DNA of 64,000 nucleotides from Ferrimonas balearica (lineage in GTDB: Bacteria > Pseudomonadota > Gammaproteobacteria > Enterobacterales > Shewanellaceae): assembly GCF_019802085.1 (NCBI RefSeq), contig NZ_JAHVHV010000003.1, positions 186,001 to 250,000 on the forward strand, written 5' to 3'. The notes under the pieces were generated by a model. The model was not told the DNA's origin. It saw nothing but the letters and a program-made list of their open reading frames with translations, and searched no databases. A program made the translations under genes and the position numbers. This document shows positions 44,485-53,403 of this stretch, piece by piece; the stretch's first letter is position 1, and the number at the start of each line of letters is the position of its first letter.

Positions 44485-45021
44485 ATGACCACGATTGTGT
44501 CTGTTCGCCGTGGCGACAAAGTTGTCATTGCCGGAGACGGGCAAGTCTCCCTCGGCAACACCGTGATGAAGGGCAACGCCCGCAAAGTGCGCCACCTGCA
44601 CGGTGGCAAGGTACTGGCCGGATTCGCCGGGGCCACCGCCGACGCCTTTACCCTGTTCGAGCTGTTGGAGTCCAAGCTCAGCGCCCACCAGGGCCAGCTG
44701 ACCCGGGCGGCGGTGGAGCTGGCCAAAGCCTGGCGCACCGAGCGCACCCTGCAGAAGCTGGAGGCGATGCTGATCGTCGCCGACAGCGAAACCAGCCTGC
44801 TGATCTCCGGCAACGGTGACGTGGTGGAGCCGGAGCATGACCTGATCGCCATCGGCTCCGGCGGCAACTACGCCCAGGCCGCCGGCCTGGCCCTGCTGCA
44901 AAACACCGATCTGGACGCCCGCACCATCTGCGAGAAGGCCCTGACCATCGCCGGTGAGATCTGCGTGTTCACCAACCTGACCCAAACCATCGAAGAACTC
45001 GACGCCAAGGGGGCGAACTGA
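44485..45021 (+). CDS. hslV: HslV protease subunit
   Basis: Threonine peptidase forming the dodecameric core of the HslUV heat-shock protease. 178 residues; after Met removal Thr2 is the nucleophile (MTTIVSVRR), with Lys-containing GNARKVRHL and the [15 protein letters not shown] segment as in E. coli. Its stop codon shares a base with the hslU start, so translation is coupled. A sigma32-like promoter lies upstream. Confidence 0.98.
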   Translation: MTTIVSVRRGDKVVIAGDGQVSLGNTVMKGNARKVRHLHGGKVLAGFAGATADAFTLFELLESKLSAHQGQLTRAAVELAKAWRTERTLQKLEAMLIVADSETSLLISGNGDVVEPEHDLIAIGSGGNYAQAAGLALLQNTDLDARTICEKALTIAGEICVFTNLTQTIEELDAKGAN

Positions 45022-46349
45022 TGTCTGCCATGACCCCAAGAGAGATCGTCTCCGAACTGGACAACCACATCATTGGCCAGTCCGGGGCCAAGAAAGCGGT
45101 GGCCATCGCCCTGCGTAACCGCTGGCGCCGGATGCAGCTGGAACCGGAGCTGCGCCAGGAGGTCACCCCCAAGAACATCCTGATGATCGGCCCCACCGGG
45201 GTGGGCAAGACCGAGATCGCCCGCCGCCTGGCCAAGCTGGCCAACGCCCCCTTCATCAAAGTCGAGGCCACCAAGTTCACCGAGGTGGGCTACGTGGGCA
45301 AGGAGGTGGAGCAGATCATCCGTGACCTGACCGACTCCGCCATCAAGATGACCCGCGAGCAGGAGGTGGAGCGCAACAAGTTCCGCGCCGAGGAAGCCGC
45401 CGAGGAGCGGGTGCTGGACGCCCTGCTGCCCAACCCCAAGGACCAGTGGGGCAACGAGCAGAAGGCCGACAACAGCAGCACCCGCCAGGTGTTCCGCAAG
45501 AAGCTGCGCGAGGGCCAGTTGGACGACAAGGAGATCGAGGTGGACGTGGCCCAACCCCAGATGGGGGTGGAGCTGATGGCCCCCCCGGGGATGGAGGAGA
45601 TGACCAACCAGCTGCAGGGGCTGTTCCAGAACCTGGGCGGCCAGCAGAAGAACCGCCGCAAGCTGAAGGTGAAAGAGGCCTTCAAGCTGCTGGTGGAGGA
45701 GGAAGCCGCCAAGCTGGTCAACCCGGAGGAGCTCAAGGAGAAGGCGATCGAATCCGTGGAGCAGAACGGCATCGTCTTCCTCGATGAGGTCGACAAGATC
45801 TGCAAACGGGGCGAGGTGTCCGGGCCGGACGTCTCCCGCGAAGGGGTCCAGCGTGACCTGCTGCCCCTGGTGGAGGGCTGCACCGTCAACACCAAGCACG
45901 GCATGGTGAAAACCGACCACATCCTCTTTATCGCCTCCGGCGCCTTCCAGCTGGCCAAGCCCTCGGATCTCATCCCCGAGCTGCAGGGCCGTCTGCCCAT
46001 CCGGGTGGAGCTGGACTCCCTGACCGCCGAGGATTTTGTCCGCATCCTGACCGAGCCCCACGCCAGCCTGACCGAGCAGTACAAGGCGCTGATGGCCACC
46101 GAGGGGGTCAGCATTGCGTTCACCGACGACGGCATCGCCCGCATCGCCGAAGCGGCCTGGCAGGTCAACGAGCGCACCGAGAACATCGGCGCCCGACGCC
46201 TGCACACCGTGATGGAGCGACTGATGGAGGAGATCTCCTTCGACGCCTCCGACAAGAGCGGCCAGGCCCTGACCATCGACGCCAACTACGTCAACGACCA
46301 CCTGGATGCCCTGGTGGAGGACGAAGATCTGGCCCGCTTTATCCTCTGA
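45021..46349 (+). CDS. hslU: HslU ATPase subunit
   Basis: AAA+ unfoldase partner of HslV. 442 residues; Walker [11 protein letters not shown] (57-66), the GYVGK pore loop, the intermediate domain (about 110-240), Walker [11 protein letters not shown] and the C-terminal tail ending EDLARFIL, which docks into HslV. The length equals the E. coli protein (443). Starts on the last base of hslV and is followed 11 bases later by the DUF971 gene. Confidence 0.98.
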   Translation: MSAMTPREIVSELDNHIIGQSGAKKAVAIALRNRWRRMQLEPELRQEVTPKNILMIGPTGVGKTEIARRLAKLANAPFIKVEATKFTEVGYVGKEVEQIIRDLTDSAIKMTREQEVERNKFRAEEAAEERVLDALLPNPKDQWGNEQKADNSSTRQVFRKKLREGQLDDKEIEVDVAQPQMGVELMAPPGMEEMTNQLQGLFQNLGGQQKNRRKLKVKEAFKLLVEEEAAKLVNPEELKEKAIESVEQNGIVFLDEVDKICKRGEVSGPDVSREGVQRDLLPLVEGCTVNTKHGMVKTDHILFIASGAFQLAKPSDLIPELQGRLPIRVELDSLTAEDFVRILTEPHASLTEQYKALMATEGVSIAFTDDGIARIAEAAWQVNERTENIGARRLHTVMERLMEEISFDASDKSGQALTIDANYVNDHLDALVEDEDLARFIL

Positions 46350-46360
46350 AGGAGCCGCTT

Positions 46361-46753
46361 ATGACCCCCAGCGTGACCGGTCTGAAACTCAAGCAGGGCT
46401 CCCGAGTCTTGGAGGTGCAGTTCGACAACGGCGATCACTTCGTGCTGGCCTGCGAGCTGCTGCGGGTCTGCTCCCCCTCCGCCGAGGTGCACGGCCACGG
46501 CAAACCGGTGCTGGTGACCAACAAGCGGGAGGTCAACATCGTCAAGATCGAGCCGGTGGGCAACTACGCCGTCAAGCTGGTGTTCGACGATGGCCACGAC
46601 AGCGGCCTCTACTCCTGGAAGGTGCTGCACGAGATGGGGCGCAACCAGGAGGCTCTGTGGGCCGACTACCTGGCCCGGCTCAAGGCGGCCAAGGCCAGCC
46701 GGGAGCCGATGATCCCCCTAAAGGTGCAGTTTTTCGATCCGGACCAGTCCTGA
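46361..46753 (+). CDS. DUF971 protein
   Basis: 130 residues of the DUF971 (gamma-butyrobetaine hydroxylase N-terminal-like) family: LKLKQGSRVLEVQFDNG, then VLACELLRVCSPSAEV and VNIVKIEPVGNYAVKLVFDDGHDSGLYSW. The domain is small and beta-rich; in some proteins it binds zinc, but the free-standing function is unknown. It directly follows hslU and precedes a terminator, so it is the third gene of the heat-shock operon, an order frequent in gammaproteobacteria. Confidence 0.88.
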   Translation: MTPSVTGLKLKQGSRVLEVQFDNGDHFVLACELLRVCSPSAEVHGHGKPVLVTNKREVNIVKIEPVGNYAVKLVFDDGHDSGLYSWKVLHEMGRNQEALWADYLARLKAAKASREPMIPLKVQFFDPDQS

Positions 46754-46757
46754 CCCC

Positions 46758-46782
46758 AGGCCACCGCAAGGTGGCCTTTTTT
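46758..46782 (+). terminator. Rho-independent terminator of the hslVU operon
   Basis: Stem AGGCCACC with GGTGGCCT around a GCAA loop, then six T. Confidence 0.95.
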
Positions 46783-46856
46783 CTGCCCCGAATCCGACCG
46801 AATCAGCTTCGCTCCTGTTGACTACACTGGTTACAGTCGACGACAGGGAGCGCCCC

Positions 46857-47864
46857 ATGACCCACCACCCCTTCCACCTGATCCGCCAGTGGTTGCCCCA
46901 GCGGGACGACCAGCAATGGGTGCTGGGCACCGTCTATCACACCGCCGGTTCCGCCTACCGCAAGGCCGGGGCCCTGATGTTGTTCTCCAGCGACGGGGCG
47001 CAACTGGGTCTGCTCAGTGGCGGCTGCCTGGAGAGCGATCTGCAGCGCCAGGCGATGCGGGTGATGGCCAGCGGCCGCGCCCTGACCCGGGAGTACGACA
47101 GCCAGGACGAGGACGACGTGGTGTTCCAGCTGGGGATCGGCTGCGGCGGGGTGGTGCAGGTGATGCTGCAACCGGTCCACGCCGACAACCACTACCTGGC
47201 CCTGGAGGAGCTGCACCAGGCCCTGGCGGATCATCAGAGCGTGCTCTACCACCAGAGCCTGCCCCAGGACGGCGCCGACAACCTGGCCCAGGTGCAGCCC
47301 CTGGCGCTGGCGCGGGGCCAACGGCCCCCCCGGGCCGGAATGGCGGAGCGGGCCGGCCGCACCTGGCTGGTCAGCGCCCACCGTCCACCGCCGATGCTGG
47401 CGATCTTCGGCGCCGGGGTGGACGCCCGCCCCCTGGCCCAGTTGGCAGTGGATTTGGGGTGGCAGGTGATCCTGGTGGACCCCCGCCCCTCCCACGGTCG
47501 CCCCCAGCACTTCCCGAGCCAATGCCGCTTGCTCAACGGCAGCCCAACCCAGGCCGCCGCCCAGCCCTGGTTTGCCCAGCTGGACGCGGCCATCGTAATG
47601 CACCACCAACAGGGGCTCGACGGCGAAGCCCTGGCTCTGCTGGCCCAGAACCCGCCCCCCTACTGCGCCCTGCTGGGCCCCCGTCACCGCCGGGCCGAAG
47701 TGCTCGAGGGGGCCGGACTCGACGCCTTCCCCAACCTGGCCGGCCCCGCCGGGCTGGCCCTGGGGGCGGAGCTGCCGGAGGGGATCGCCCTGTCGATCCT
47801 CGCCGAGTGCCACGCCGCCCTGCACCATGCCGACGGCCACTCACTGAGCGGTGTGCTGCAATGA
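46857..47864 (+). CDS. XdhC-family molybdenum-enzyme maturation protein
   Basis: 335 residues. XdhC proteins bind molybdenum cofactor, help its sulfuration and pass it to xanthine-dehydrogenase-type enzymes. The N-terminal XdhC/CoxI domain contains GSAYRKAGALMLFSSDG and LLSGGCLESDL; the C-terminal XdhC Rossmann domain contains MLAIFGAGVDARPLAQLA and VDPRPSHG. ATG 46857 with GGGAG upstream. First gene of an operon with a MobA-like protein (ATGA overlap) and the two subunits of a molybdenum hydroxylase, which it presumably serves. Confidence 0.9.
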   Translation: MTHHPFHLIRQWLPQRDDQQWVLGTVYHTAGSAYRKAGALMLFSSDGAQLGLLSGGCLESDLQRQAMRVMASGRALTREYDSQDEDDVVFQLGIGCGGVVQVMLQPVHADNHYLALEELHQALADHQSVLYHQSLPQDGADNLAQVQPLALARGQRPPRAGMAERAGRTWLVSAHRPPPMLAIFGAGVDARPLAQLAVDLGWQVILVDPRPSHGRPQHFPSQCRLLNGSPTQAAAQPWFAQLDAAIVMHHQQGLDGEALALLAQNPPPYCALLGPRHRRAEVLEGAGLDAFPNLAGPAGLALGAELPEGIALSILAECHAALHHADGHSLSGVLQ

Positions 47865-48493
47865 CGGCGGTCACTGCCCTGCTGCTGGCCGCCGGCACCT
47901 CCTCCCGGTTCGGGCCCCACAACAAGCTGCTGACCAATGTGGCCGGCGAACCCATGCTGCTGCGCAGCCTCGCCACCCTTAAGGCCCTGCTGGGCGAACA
48001 GGTGCTGGTGGTGCTGGGCCACCAGGCGGACCGCCTGGCGCCCCTACTGGGGGACACCCCCCATGTGGTCAACCCCGACTACGAACAGGGGATGGGCAGC
48101 TCCATCGCTACCGGCGTCAACGCCCTGCCCCAGGGCCAGGACGACGCGGTGCTCATCGCCCTGGCGGACCAGGTGGCGCTGACCGAGGCGGACTACTGCC
48201 GGCTGCTGGACCGCTACATCCTGGATGGCCGCCCGGTGGCCGCCCGCTACCAGGGGCGCCTGGGGGTCCCGGCCCTGTTCACCCGGGACCACTTTCCCCG
48301 ACTGGGCGCCCTGACCGGCGACCAGGGGGCCCGTCGCTGGCTCAAGACTCTGCCGGATCTGCAGCCGGTGGACCTGCCACGCGCGGCCCTGGACATCGAC
48401 ACCCCGGCGGATCTGCACCGCCCGGTTCCCCACTCATCCTCGCTGCGCTCCTGGAGCGAGCGCGCACTGGTTTGGAGGCAGTTATGGAGATGA
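47861..48493 (+). CDS. MobA/MocA-like molybdenum cofactor nucleotidyltransferase
   Basis: 210 residues. The N-terminal signature LLLAAGTSSRFGPHNKL is that of NTP-transferases such as MocA and MobA; LIALADQVALTEADY gives the metal-binding Asp region. MocA-type proteins make the cytosine dinucleotide form of the cofactor used by xanthine-oxidase-family enzymes, which fits the genes on both sides. Start overlaps the XdhC stop (ATGA). The last residues (SSLRSWSERALVWRQLWR) run over the ribosome site and start of the next gene, a 10-base overlap. Confidence 0.85.
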   Translation: MTAVTALLLAAGTSSRFGPHNKLLTNVAGEPMLLRSLATLKALLGEQVLVVLGHQADRLAPLLGDTPHVVNPDYEQGMGSSIATGVNALPQGQDDAVLIALADQVALTEADYCRLLDRYILDGRPVAARYQGRLGVPALFTRDHFPRLGALTGDQGARRWLKTLPDLQPVDLPRAALDIDTPADLHRPVPHSSSLRSWSERALVWRQLWR

Positions 48494-48951
48494 AACTCAA
48501 CATCAACGGCACGGAGCACACCGTCGACGCCGCGGAGGACATTCCGCTGTTGTGGCTGTTGCGGGACCACCTGTCGCTGACCGGCACCAAGTACGGCTGC
48601 GGCATGGCCCAGTGCGGGGCCTGTACCGTGATGGTGGACGGCCGGGCGGTGCGCGCCTGCACCACCAAGGCCAAGAGCGTTCAAGGCAAGGCGATCACCA
48701 CCATCGAGGGCAACCACGACAAGCTGGGCGCCACGGTGATCGCGGTGTGGAACGAGATGAACGTCCACCAGTGCGGCTACTGCCAAAGCGGCCAGGTGAT
48801 GACCGCCACCGCCCTGCTGCGCCGCAACCCGGAGCCGGACGACGCCGCCATCGATCGCGCCATGTCGGTGTGCATCTGCCGCTGCGGCACCTACCAACGG
48901 GTTCGCCAGGCGATCAAGCGGGCCTCCGACCAACTCAAGCGCCAGGCGTAA
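48484..48951 (+). CDS. 2Fe-2S subunit of molybdenum hydroxylase (IorA-like)
   Basis: 155 residues. The plant-type cluster is bound by Cys39, Cys44, Cys47 and Cys59 (YGCGMAQCGACTVM) and the second cluster by Cys97, Cys100 and the CICRC group near 130-134, as in isoquinoline 1-oxidoreductase alpha subunit and CoxS-type proteins. It carries electrons from the molybdenum site. No signal peptide; it is likely co-exported with the Tat-bearing large subunit. ATG 48484 with GGAGG upstream. Confidence 0.92.
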   Translation: MEMKLNINGTEHTVDAAEDIPLLWLLRDHLSLTGTKYGCGMAQCGACTVMVDGRAVRACTTKAKSVQGKAITTIEGNHDKLGATVIAVWNEMNVHQCGYCQSGQVMTATALLRRNPEPDDAAIDRAMSVCICRCGTYQRVRQAIKRASDQLKRQA

Positions 48952-48963
48952 CGGGAGGCTGAC

Positions 48964-51117
48964 ATGATGTTCAAACGTACCGGCATGACCCGTCGCCGCT
49001 TCCTCCAGGTGGTGGGCGGCACCGGCGGGGCCCTGGTTCTCGGCGTTCAACTGCCGGGTCGGGCCCAGGCCGAAGAGGCCCCCAGCGGCCAGGCCCAGAA
49101 CTGGGACCCCAATGTCTTCGTCACCCTCACCCCGGAAAACAAGGTGGAGGTGATGATCAAGCACCTGGAGATGGGCCAGGGCGCCTTCACCGGCCTGGCG
49201 ATGCTGGTGGCCGAAGAGCTGGACGCCGCCTGGGACCAGCTGGTGGCCCGGCCTGCCCCCGGCAACGCCAGCAAGTACAACAACCTGCTCTGGGGCCCCA
49301 TGCAGGGCACCGGCGGCAGCACCGGACTCTCCTCCTCCTACCTGCAGATGCGCCAGGTGGGCGCCGCCATGCGCCAGATGGTGCTGGGGGCCGCCGCGGC
49401 CCGCTGGGGGGTGGAGGCCAGCGCCCTGCGCACCGAGCAGGGTCAGGTGATCAACGGCAGCGAGCGGCTCAGCTACGGCGATCTGGCGGAAGCGGCCAAA
49501 GCCCAGCCGATCCCACAGACCGCCAGCCTCAAGCTTAAGGACCCCAAGGAGTTTCTCTACATCGGCAAACCCCAGCGGCGGCTGGATCTGGGCAAGACCG
49601 ACGGCACCGCCATCTACACCCAGGACCTGCAGCTGCCCAATATGCTCACCGCCCTGGTGATCCACCCGCCGCGCTTTGGCGCCACCGTCAAATCGGTGAA
49701 GGCCAACGGGGCCGACCAGTTGCCCGGGGTGGCCGGGGTGGTCACCTTTATGAACGGCGTCGCCGTGGCCGCCGACACCTTCTGGCAGGCCAAGAGCGCC
49801 CTGGACCAGGTGAAGGTGGAGTGGGACGAGAGCGGCGCCGAGCGCCTCAGTACCGCCACCCTGTTTGAGGATCTCCAGGCCCTGGCCAAGGCCCCGGGCC
49901 TGGTGGCCGAGCAGAAAGGCGACGCCGGCCAGGCGATGGGCGCGGCGGCCCAGACGGTGGAGCTGGAGTTCGAGACCCCCTTCCTGCCCCACGCCGCCAT
50001 GGAGCCGATGAACTGCGTGGCCCAGGTGGACAAGGATCGCTGCGAACTGTGGAGCGGCTTCCAGATGCCCACCGGGGATCAGGCCGGCGCGGCCAAACTG
50101 CTGGGGCTGCAGCCGGAGCAGGTCAAAGTCAACGTGCTGCTGGCGGGCAGCAGCTTCGGCCGCCGGGCCAACCCCGCCTGGGACTACGGCATGGAGTGCG
50201 TGGACATCGCCCGTCAGTTCCCCGGCCGGCCAGTCAAGGTGGTATGGACCCGGGAGGTGGACACCCGCGCCGGCTGGTACCGGCCCGCCTACTACAACAA
50301 GGTGAAGGCCGGGGTGGACGGCAACGGCAAGCTGGTGGCCTGGCAGCAGCAGATCGCCGGCAAGTCGGTGCTCAAGGGCACCCCCTTCGAGCCCTTTATG
50401 GTCCACGACGGGGTGGACCACACCAGCATCGAGGGGGCCACGGATCTGCCCTACGCCGTGGCCAACACCGACATCCGGCTGCACAACCAGGATCACGGCG
50501 TGCCGGTGCAGTGGTGGCGGGCGGTGGGCCACAACCACACCGCCCTGGCCAAGGAGGTGACCATCGACGCCCTGGCCCGCAAGGCGGGCAAGGACCCGGT
50601 GCAGTTCCGCCTCGACCACGGCACCAACCCCCGCTACAACGCCGTTCTTAAACTGGCCGCCGAGAAGGCGGGCTGGGGCAAGAGCCTGGGGCCCAACCGG
50701 GGCATGGGAGTGGCGGTGCAGTTCCTGTTTGAGAGCTACGTGGCCCTGGTGGCGGAGGTCACCATGGAGGGAGACGAGTTCAAGGTGGACAAGATCACCT
50801 GCGCCGTGGACTGCGGCCTGGCGGTGGACCCGGACATCGTCACCGCCCAGATGGAGGGGGGGATCGGCTTTGGCCTTGGCCAGGTGCTCTTCTCCCGCCT
50901 GGATCTGGAGGACGGCAAGGTGCGCCAGTCCAACTTCCACAACCACAAGGTGGCGCGGATGCGGGACATGCCGGAGGTGGTGGTGCACATCATGCCCTCC
51001 GCCGAGCCCCCCACCGGGGTGGGCGAGCCCTCCACCGCCGTGGTGGCACCGGCGGTGGTCAACGCCATCGCCGCGGCCACCGGCGAGTACCGCACCCGCC
51101 TGCCGTTGATGAGTTGA
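48964..51117 (+). CDS. Molybdopterin-binding subunit of molybdenum hydroxylase (IorB-like), Tat-exported
   Basis: 717 residues, xanthine-dehydrogenase family, beta subunit of the isoquinoline oxidoreductase type. The Tat signal TRRRFLQVVGG (about 9-19) and following hydrophobic stretch indicate export to the periplasm. The cofactor-binding region includes LLAGSSFGRRAN and the catalytic-type Glu in GVGEPSTAVVAPAV. The domain is the permuted form common in periplasmic aldehyde or N-heterocycle oxidases. No FAD subunit and no cytochrome gene are nearby, so the electron acceptor is open. Substrate unknown. Confidence 0.9.
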   Translation: MMFKRTGMTRRRFLQVVGGTGGALVLGVQLPGRAQAEEAPSGQAQNWDPNVFVTLTPENKVEVMIKHLEMGQGAFTGLAMLVAEELDAAWDQLVARPAPGNASKYNNLLWGPMQGTGGSTGLSSSYLQMRQVGAAMRQMVLGAAAARWGVEASALRTEQGQVINGSERLSYGDLAEAAKAQPIPQTASLKLKDPKEFLYIGKPQRRLDLGKTDGTAIYTQDLQLPNMLTALVIHPPRFGATVKSVKANGADQLPGVAGVVTFMNGVAVAADTFWQAKSALDQVKVEWDESGAERLSTATLFEDLQALAKAPGLVAEQKGDAGQAMGAAAQTVELEFETPFLPHAAMEPMNCVAQVDKDRCELWSGFQMPTGDQAGAAKLLGLQPEQVKVNVLLAGSSFGRRANPAWDYGMECVDIARQFPGRPVKVVWTREVDTRAGWYRPAYYNKVKAGVDGNGKLVAWQQQIAGKSVLKGTPFEPFMVHDGVDHTSIEGATDLPYAVANTDIRLHNQDHGVPVQWWRAVGHNHTALAKEVTIDALARKAGKDPVQFRLDHGTNPRYNAVLKLAAEKAGWGKSLGPNRGMGVAVQFLFESYVALVAEVTMEGDEFKVDKITCAVDCGLAVDPDIVTAQMEGGIGFGLGQVLFSRLDLEDGKVRQSNFHNHKVARMRDMPEVVVHIMPSAEPPTGVGEPSTAVVAPAVVNAIAAATGEYRTRLPLMS

Positions 51118-51150
51118 CCCCCGGGGCCGGGCTTGCAATCCCGGCGGGGG
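51118..51150 (+). terminator. Possible terminator hairpin after the molybdenum hydroxylase operon
   Basis: Imperfect stem: GCCGGG (51126-51131) with CCCGGC (51140-51145), extended by CCCCC (51118-51122) and GGGGG (51146-51150) across a three-base bulge. Only CTTCAT follows, so termination is uncertain. Confidence 0.35.
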
Positions 51151-51191
51151 CTTCATAGGGTGGGGACCCAAGGTTCCCCGCCCCGAAAAGG

Positions 51192-52658
51192 ATGTCCCCC
51201 TTGTTTGACCGGTTCGCCCTGCCCCGCCGGGGCCGCGCCACCCTGCTGACGGTGGCGCTGGTCGCCGCGCTCTTCCTCACCCTGCCGGAGGTCAGCATCG
51301 ATCTGCTGGCCCGCTTGAGTCACGGGGTGATCGACCGTTTCGGTCTGCTGTTTGTTGTTATCGCCTCCCTGGCGGTGCTGCTCTGTACGGTGCTCTGTCT
51401 GAGCCCCTACGGCCGGCTGCGCCTGGGTGGGGCCGACACCCAGCCGGAGTTCGGGTTCGCCAGCTGGGTGGCGATGCTGTTCACCGCCGGCATGGGCTCC
51501 GGGCTCATCTTCTGGGGGGTGGCGGAGCCGGTGTTCCACCTGGCCAACCCGCCCGCCTTTGCCGCCGGTGATCCCGCCCCGGCGGACACAGCGCTGGCCC
51601 TCACCTACTTCCACTGGGGGCTCCACGCCTGGAGCCTCTACGCCATCGCCGGCTTGGCCATCGCCTGGTTCAGCTACAACCGTGGCCGGGCGATGCTGAT
51701 CTCCGCCAGCTTTACGGAGCGGGCCGATCCCGGCCCCTGGGGCGTGCTCAACCTGCTGGCGGTAATGGCCATCGTCTTCGGCGTCGCCGGCACCTTCGCC
51801 AACACCATCGCACTGGTGCAGACCGGCCTGCAGCAGACTCTGTCCCCGCAACTGGGGGGCCCCCTGCTGCGCGTCGCCCTGCTGCTGGCCATCGCCGTGC
51901 TGTTCACCGGCTCCTCCATGCTGGGGCTGCAGCGGGGGATCAAGCGACTGAGCAACTTCAACGCCGCGCTGATGCTGGGCCTGTTGATGCTGGTGGTGCT
52001 GGCGGTCAGCCCCAGCCAGAGCCTGTCGGCGCTGGTCAGCTCCACCGGACGCTACCTGACCCTGCTGCCGGAGGTGGCCTTCGACATCGACCCGGCCTCC
52101 TACGACTGGAGCCTGGGCTGGACGGTGATCTACCTGGTGTGGTGGGTGGCCTGGACCCCCTTTGTGGGCCCCTTTATCGCCCGCATCAGCCGCGGCCGCA
52201 CCATCCGCCAGTTCCTGCTCTGCACCGTGCTGCTGCCCACCCTGGCCTCCATCCTCTGGTTCAGCGGCTTCGCCGGCAGCCTGTTTCAGCAGCCCTACCT
52301 GCCGGAGGTGATGGCGGCAGTGAACCAGGACTACACCCAGGGACTGTTCCGCTTTCTCGCCGAGCTGCCCCTGGGCACGCTGCTCTCTTTGGCGGCCCTG
52401 CTGTTGCTGATCACCTTTATCGTCACCAGCGCCGACTCCGCCATCTACGTCAGCACCATGCTGACCCGCAACGACGATCCCGGCAGCAAGCTGCTGTGGA
52501 GCGCCCTGATGGTGGCCCTGGCCATCGCCCTGGTGCTGATCAACGACGTCGACCTGAACAAGCAGATCGCCATTGCCGGGGCCCTGCCCTACACCCTGGT
52601 GCTGGTGGCCCAGGTGGGGGCCTTCCTGCGTGATCTGGTGCGCCACCCCCGGCCCTGA
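51192..52658 (+). CDS. BCCT-family transporter
   Basis: Betaine/carnitine/choline-type transporter, 488 residues with twelve helices. Hallmarks: FTAGMGSGLIFWGVAEP in helix 3 and the tryptophan signature WWVAWTPFVGPFIARISRGR in helix 8. The BetP motif GMGIGLMF reads GMGSGLIF here, so sodium coupling is uncertain. The short N- and C-terminal tails lack the long osmosensory extension of BetP. Substrate may be betaine or another quaternary ammonium compound. ATG 51192 has only AAGG adjacent to it. Confidence 0.9.
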   Translation: MSPLFDRFALPRRGRATLLTVALVAALFLTLPEVSIDLLARLSHGVIDRFGLLFVVIASLAVLLCTVLCLSPYGRLRLGGADTQPEFGFASWVAMLFTAGMGSGLIFWGVAEPVFHLANPPAFAAGDPAPADTALALTYFHWGLHAWSLYAIAGLAIAWFSYNRGRAMLISASFTERADPGPWGVLNLLAVMAIVFGVAGTFANTIALVQTGLQQTLSPQLGGPLLRVALLLAIAVLFTGSSMLGLQRGIKRLSNFNAALMLGLLMLVVLAVSPSQSLSALVSSTGRYLTLLPEVAFDIDPASYDWSLGWTVIYLVWWVAWTPFVGPFIARISRGRTIRQFLLCTVLLPTLASILWFSGFAGSLFQQPYLPEVMAAVNQDYTQGLFRFLAELPLGTLLSLAALLLLITFIVTSADSAIYVSTMLTRNDDPGSKLLWSALMVALAIALVLINDVDLNKQIAIAGALPYTLVLVAQVGAFLRDLVRHPRP

Positions 52659-52724
52659 GGGGCTGGCCAAACCGGGTGTCACGCCGTAGGTTAGGGAGCC
52701 TGTCCCGCATCGAATGGAGTCGAG

Positions 52725-52892
52725 ATGAACCCATCGGATCTTATGGTTTGGGCCGTGATCGCCGGCGTGGCGGTCCTGGTGTTTCTGGAGATCAGCGGCC
52801 TACGCCGACGCCACCAGGCATCGGCGTCCCTCACCGCCCGGGTGGCCGAGCTGGAGGCCCGGGTGGCGCAGCTGGAAGCCAGGAACCAATGA
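52725..52892 (+). CDS. 55-residue membrane-anchored coiled-coil protein
   Basis: Very short gene. One N-terminal transmembrane helix (about residues 7-23, VWAVIAGVAVLVFLEI), basic loop LRRRHQ, then two heptads ARVAELE and ARVAQLE at the C-terminus, predicting a small coiled coil. GGAG lies seven bases before ATG 52725, and the stop overlaps the ATG of the methyltransferase gene as ATGA, so translational coupling supports it as a real gene. Function unknown; resembles small phage-shock-like or division accessory proteins only in general layout. Confidence 0.7.
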   Translation: MNPSDLMVWAVIAGVAVLVFLEISGLRRRHQASASLTARVAELEARVAQLEARNQ

Positions 52893-53350
52893 AGGCCCTG
52901 GAACTTAAGGTGCCGCCACTGCTGCTGATGGTGGCGGTGGCCGGATTGATGGCCCTGTTGGCCCCAGTGACCCCGACCCTGCCCCTGGAGCCGGCCCTGC
53001 GGCTTATCGGCACCACCCTGGCCACGGCGCTGGGGGTCACCATACTGGTGGCGGGGGCCCTGGCGTTTCGTCGGGCCGACACCACGGTCAATCCCACCAC
53101 CCCCGAGGCCAGCCGCCAGCTGGTGGTGCAGGGGATCTACCGCCGCAGTCGCAATCCCATGTACCTGGGGATGCTCGCCCTGCTGCTGGGCTGGGGCCTG
53201 TTCCTGGCCAGCCCCGCGGCCCTGGCGCTGCTGCCCGCCTTCGTCCTCTACCTCAACCGTTTCCAGATCCAGCCGGAGGAGCGCGCCCTGCGAGCCCGCT
53301 TTGGCGCCGATTTCGACCGCTATTGCCAACAGGTGGGCCGCTGGTTCTGA
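52889..53350 (+). CDS. Isoprenylcysteine carboxyl methyltransferase-like membrane protein
   Basis: 153 residues with about four helices. The C-terminal half carries the family motif: GIYRRSRNPMYLGMLALLLGWG followed by QIQPEERALRARFG and FDRYCQQVGRW. In the archaeal and eukaryotic enzymes these residues bind S-adenosylmethionine and the acceptor. Bacteria lack prenylated CaaX proteins in general, so the acceptor here (lipid, small molecule or thiol) is unknown. Start overlaps the stop of the preceding 55-residue gene. Confidence 0.83.
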   Translation: MKALELKVPPLLLMVAVAGLMALLAPVTPTLPLEPALRLIGTTLATALGVTILVAGALAFRRADTTVNPTTPEASRQLVVQGIYRRSRNPMYLGMLALLLGWGLFLASPAALALLPAFVLYLNRFQIQPEERALRARFGADFDRYCQQVGRWF

Positions 53351-53403
53351 TCCGCTGACAATGGGCCATACTTGTGGGCCAACCACGCTCATAGGAGGCG
53401 GTT

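Noticed and set aside
48247..51171. A 974-codon minus-strand open frame opposite the molybdenum hydroxylase operon
   Set aside because: Same low-complexity His/Gly/Leu-rich antisense composition; the plus strand carries conserved cofactor motifs.
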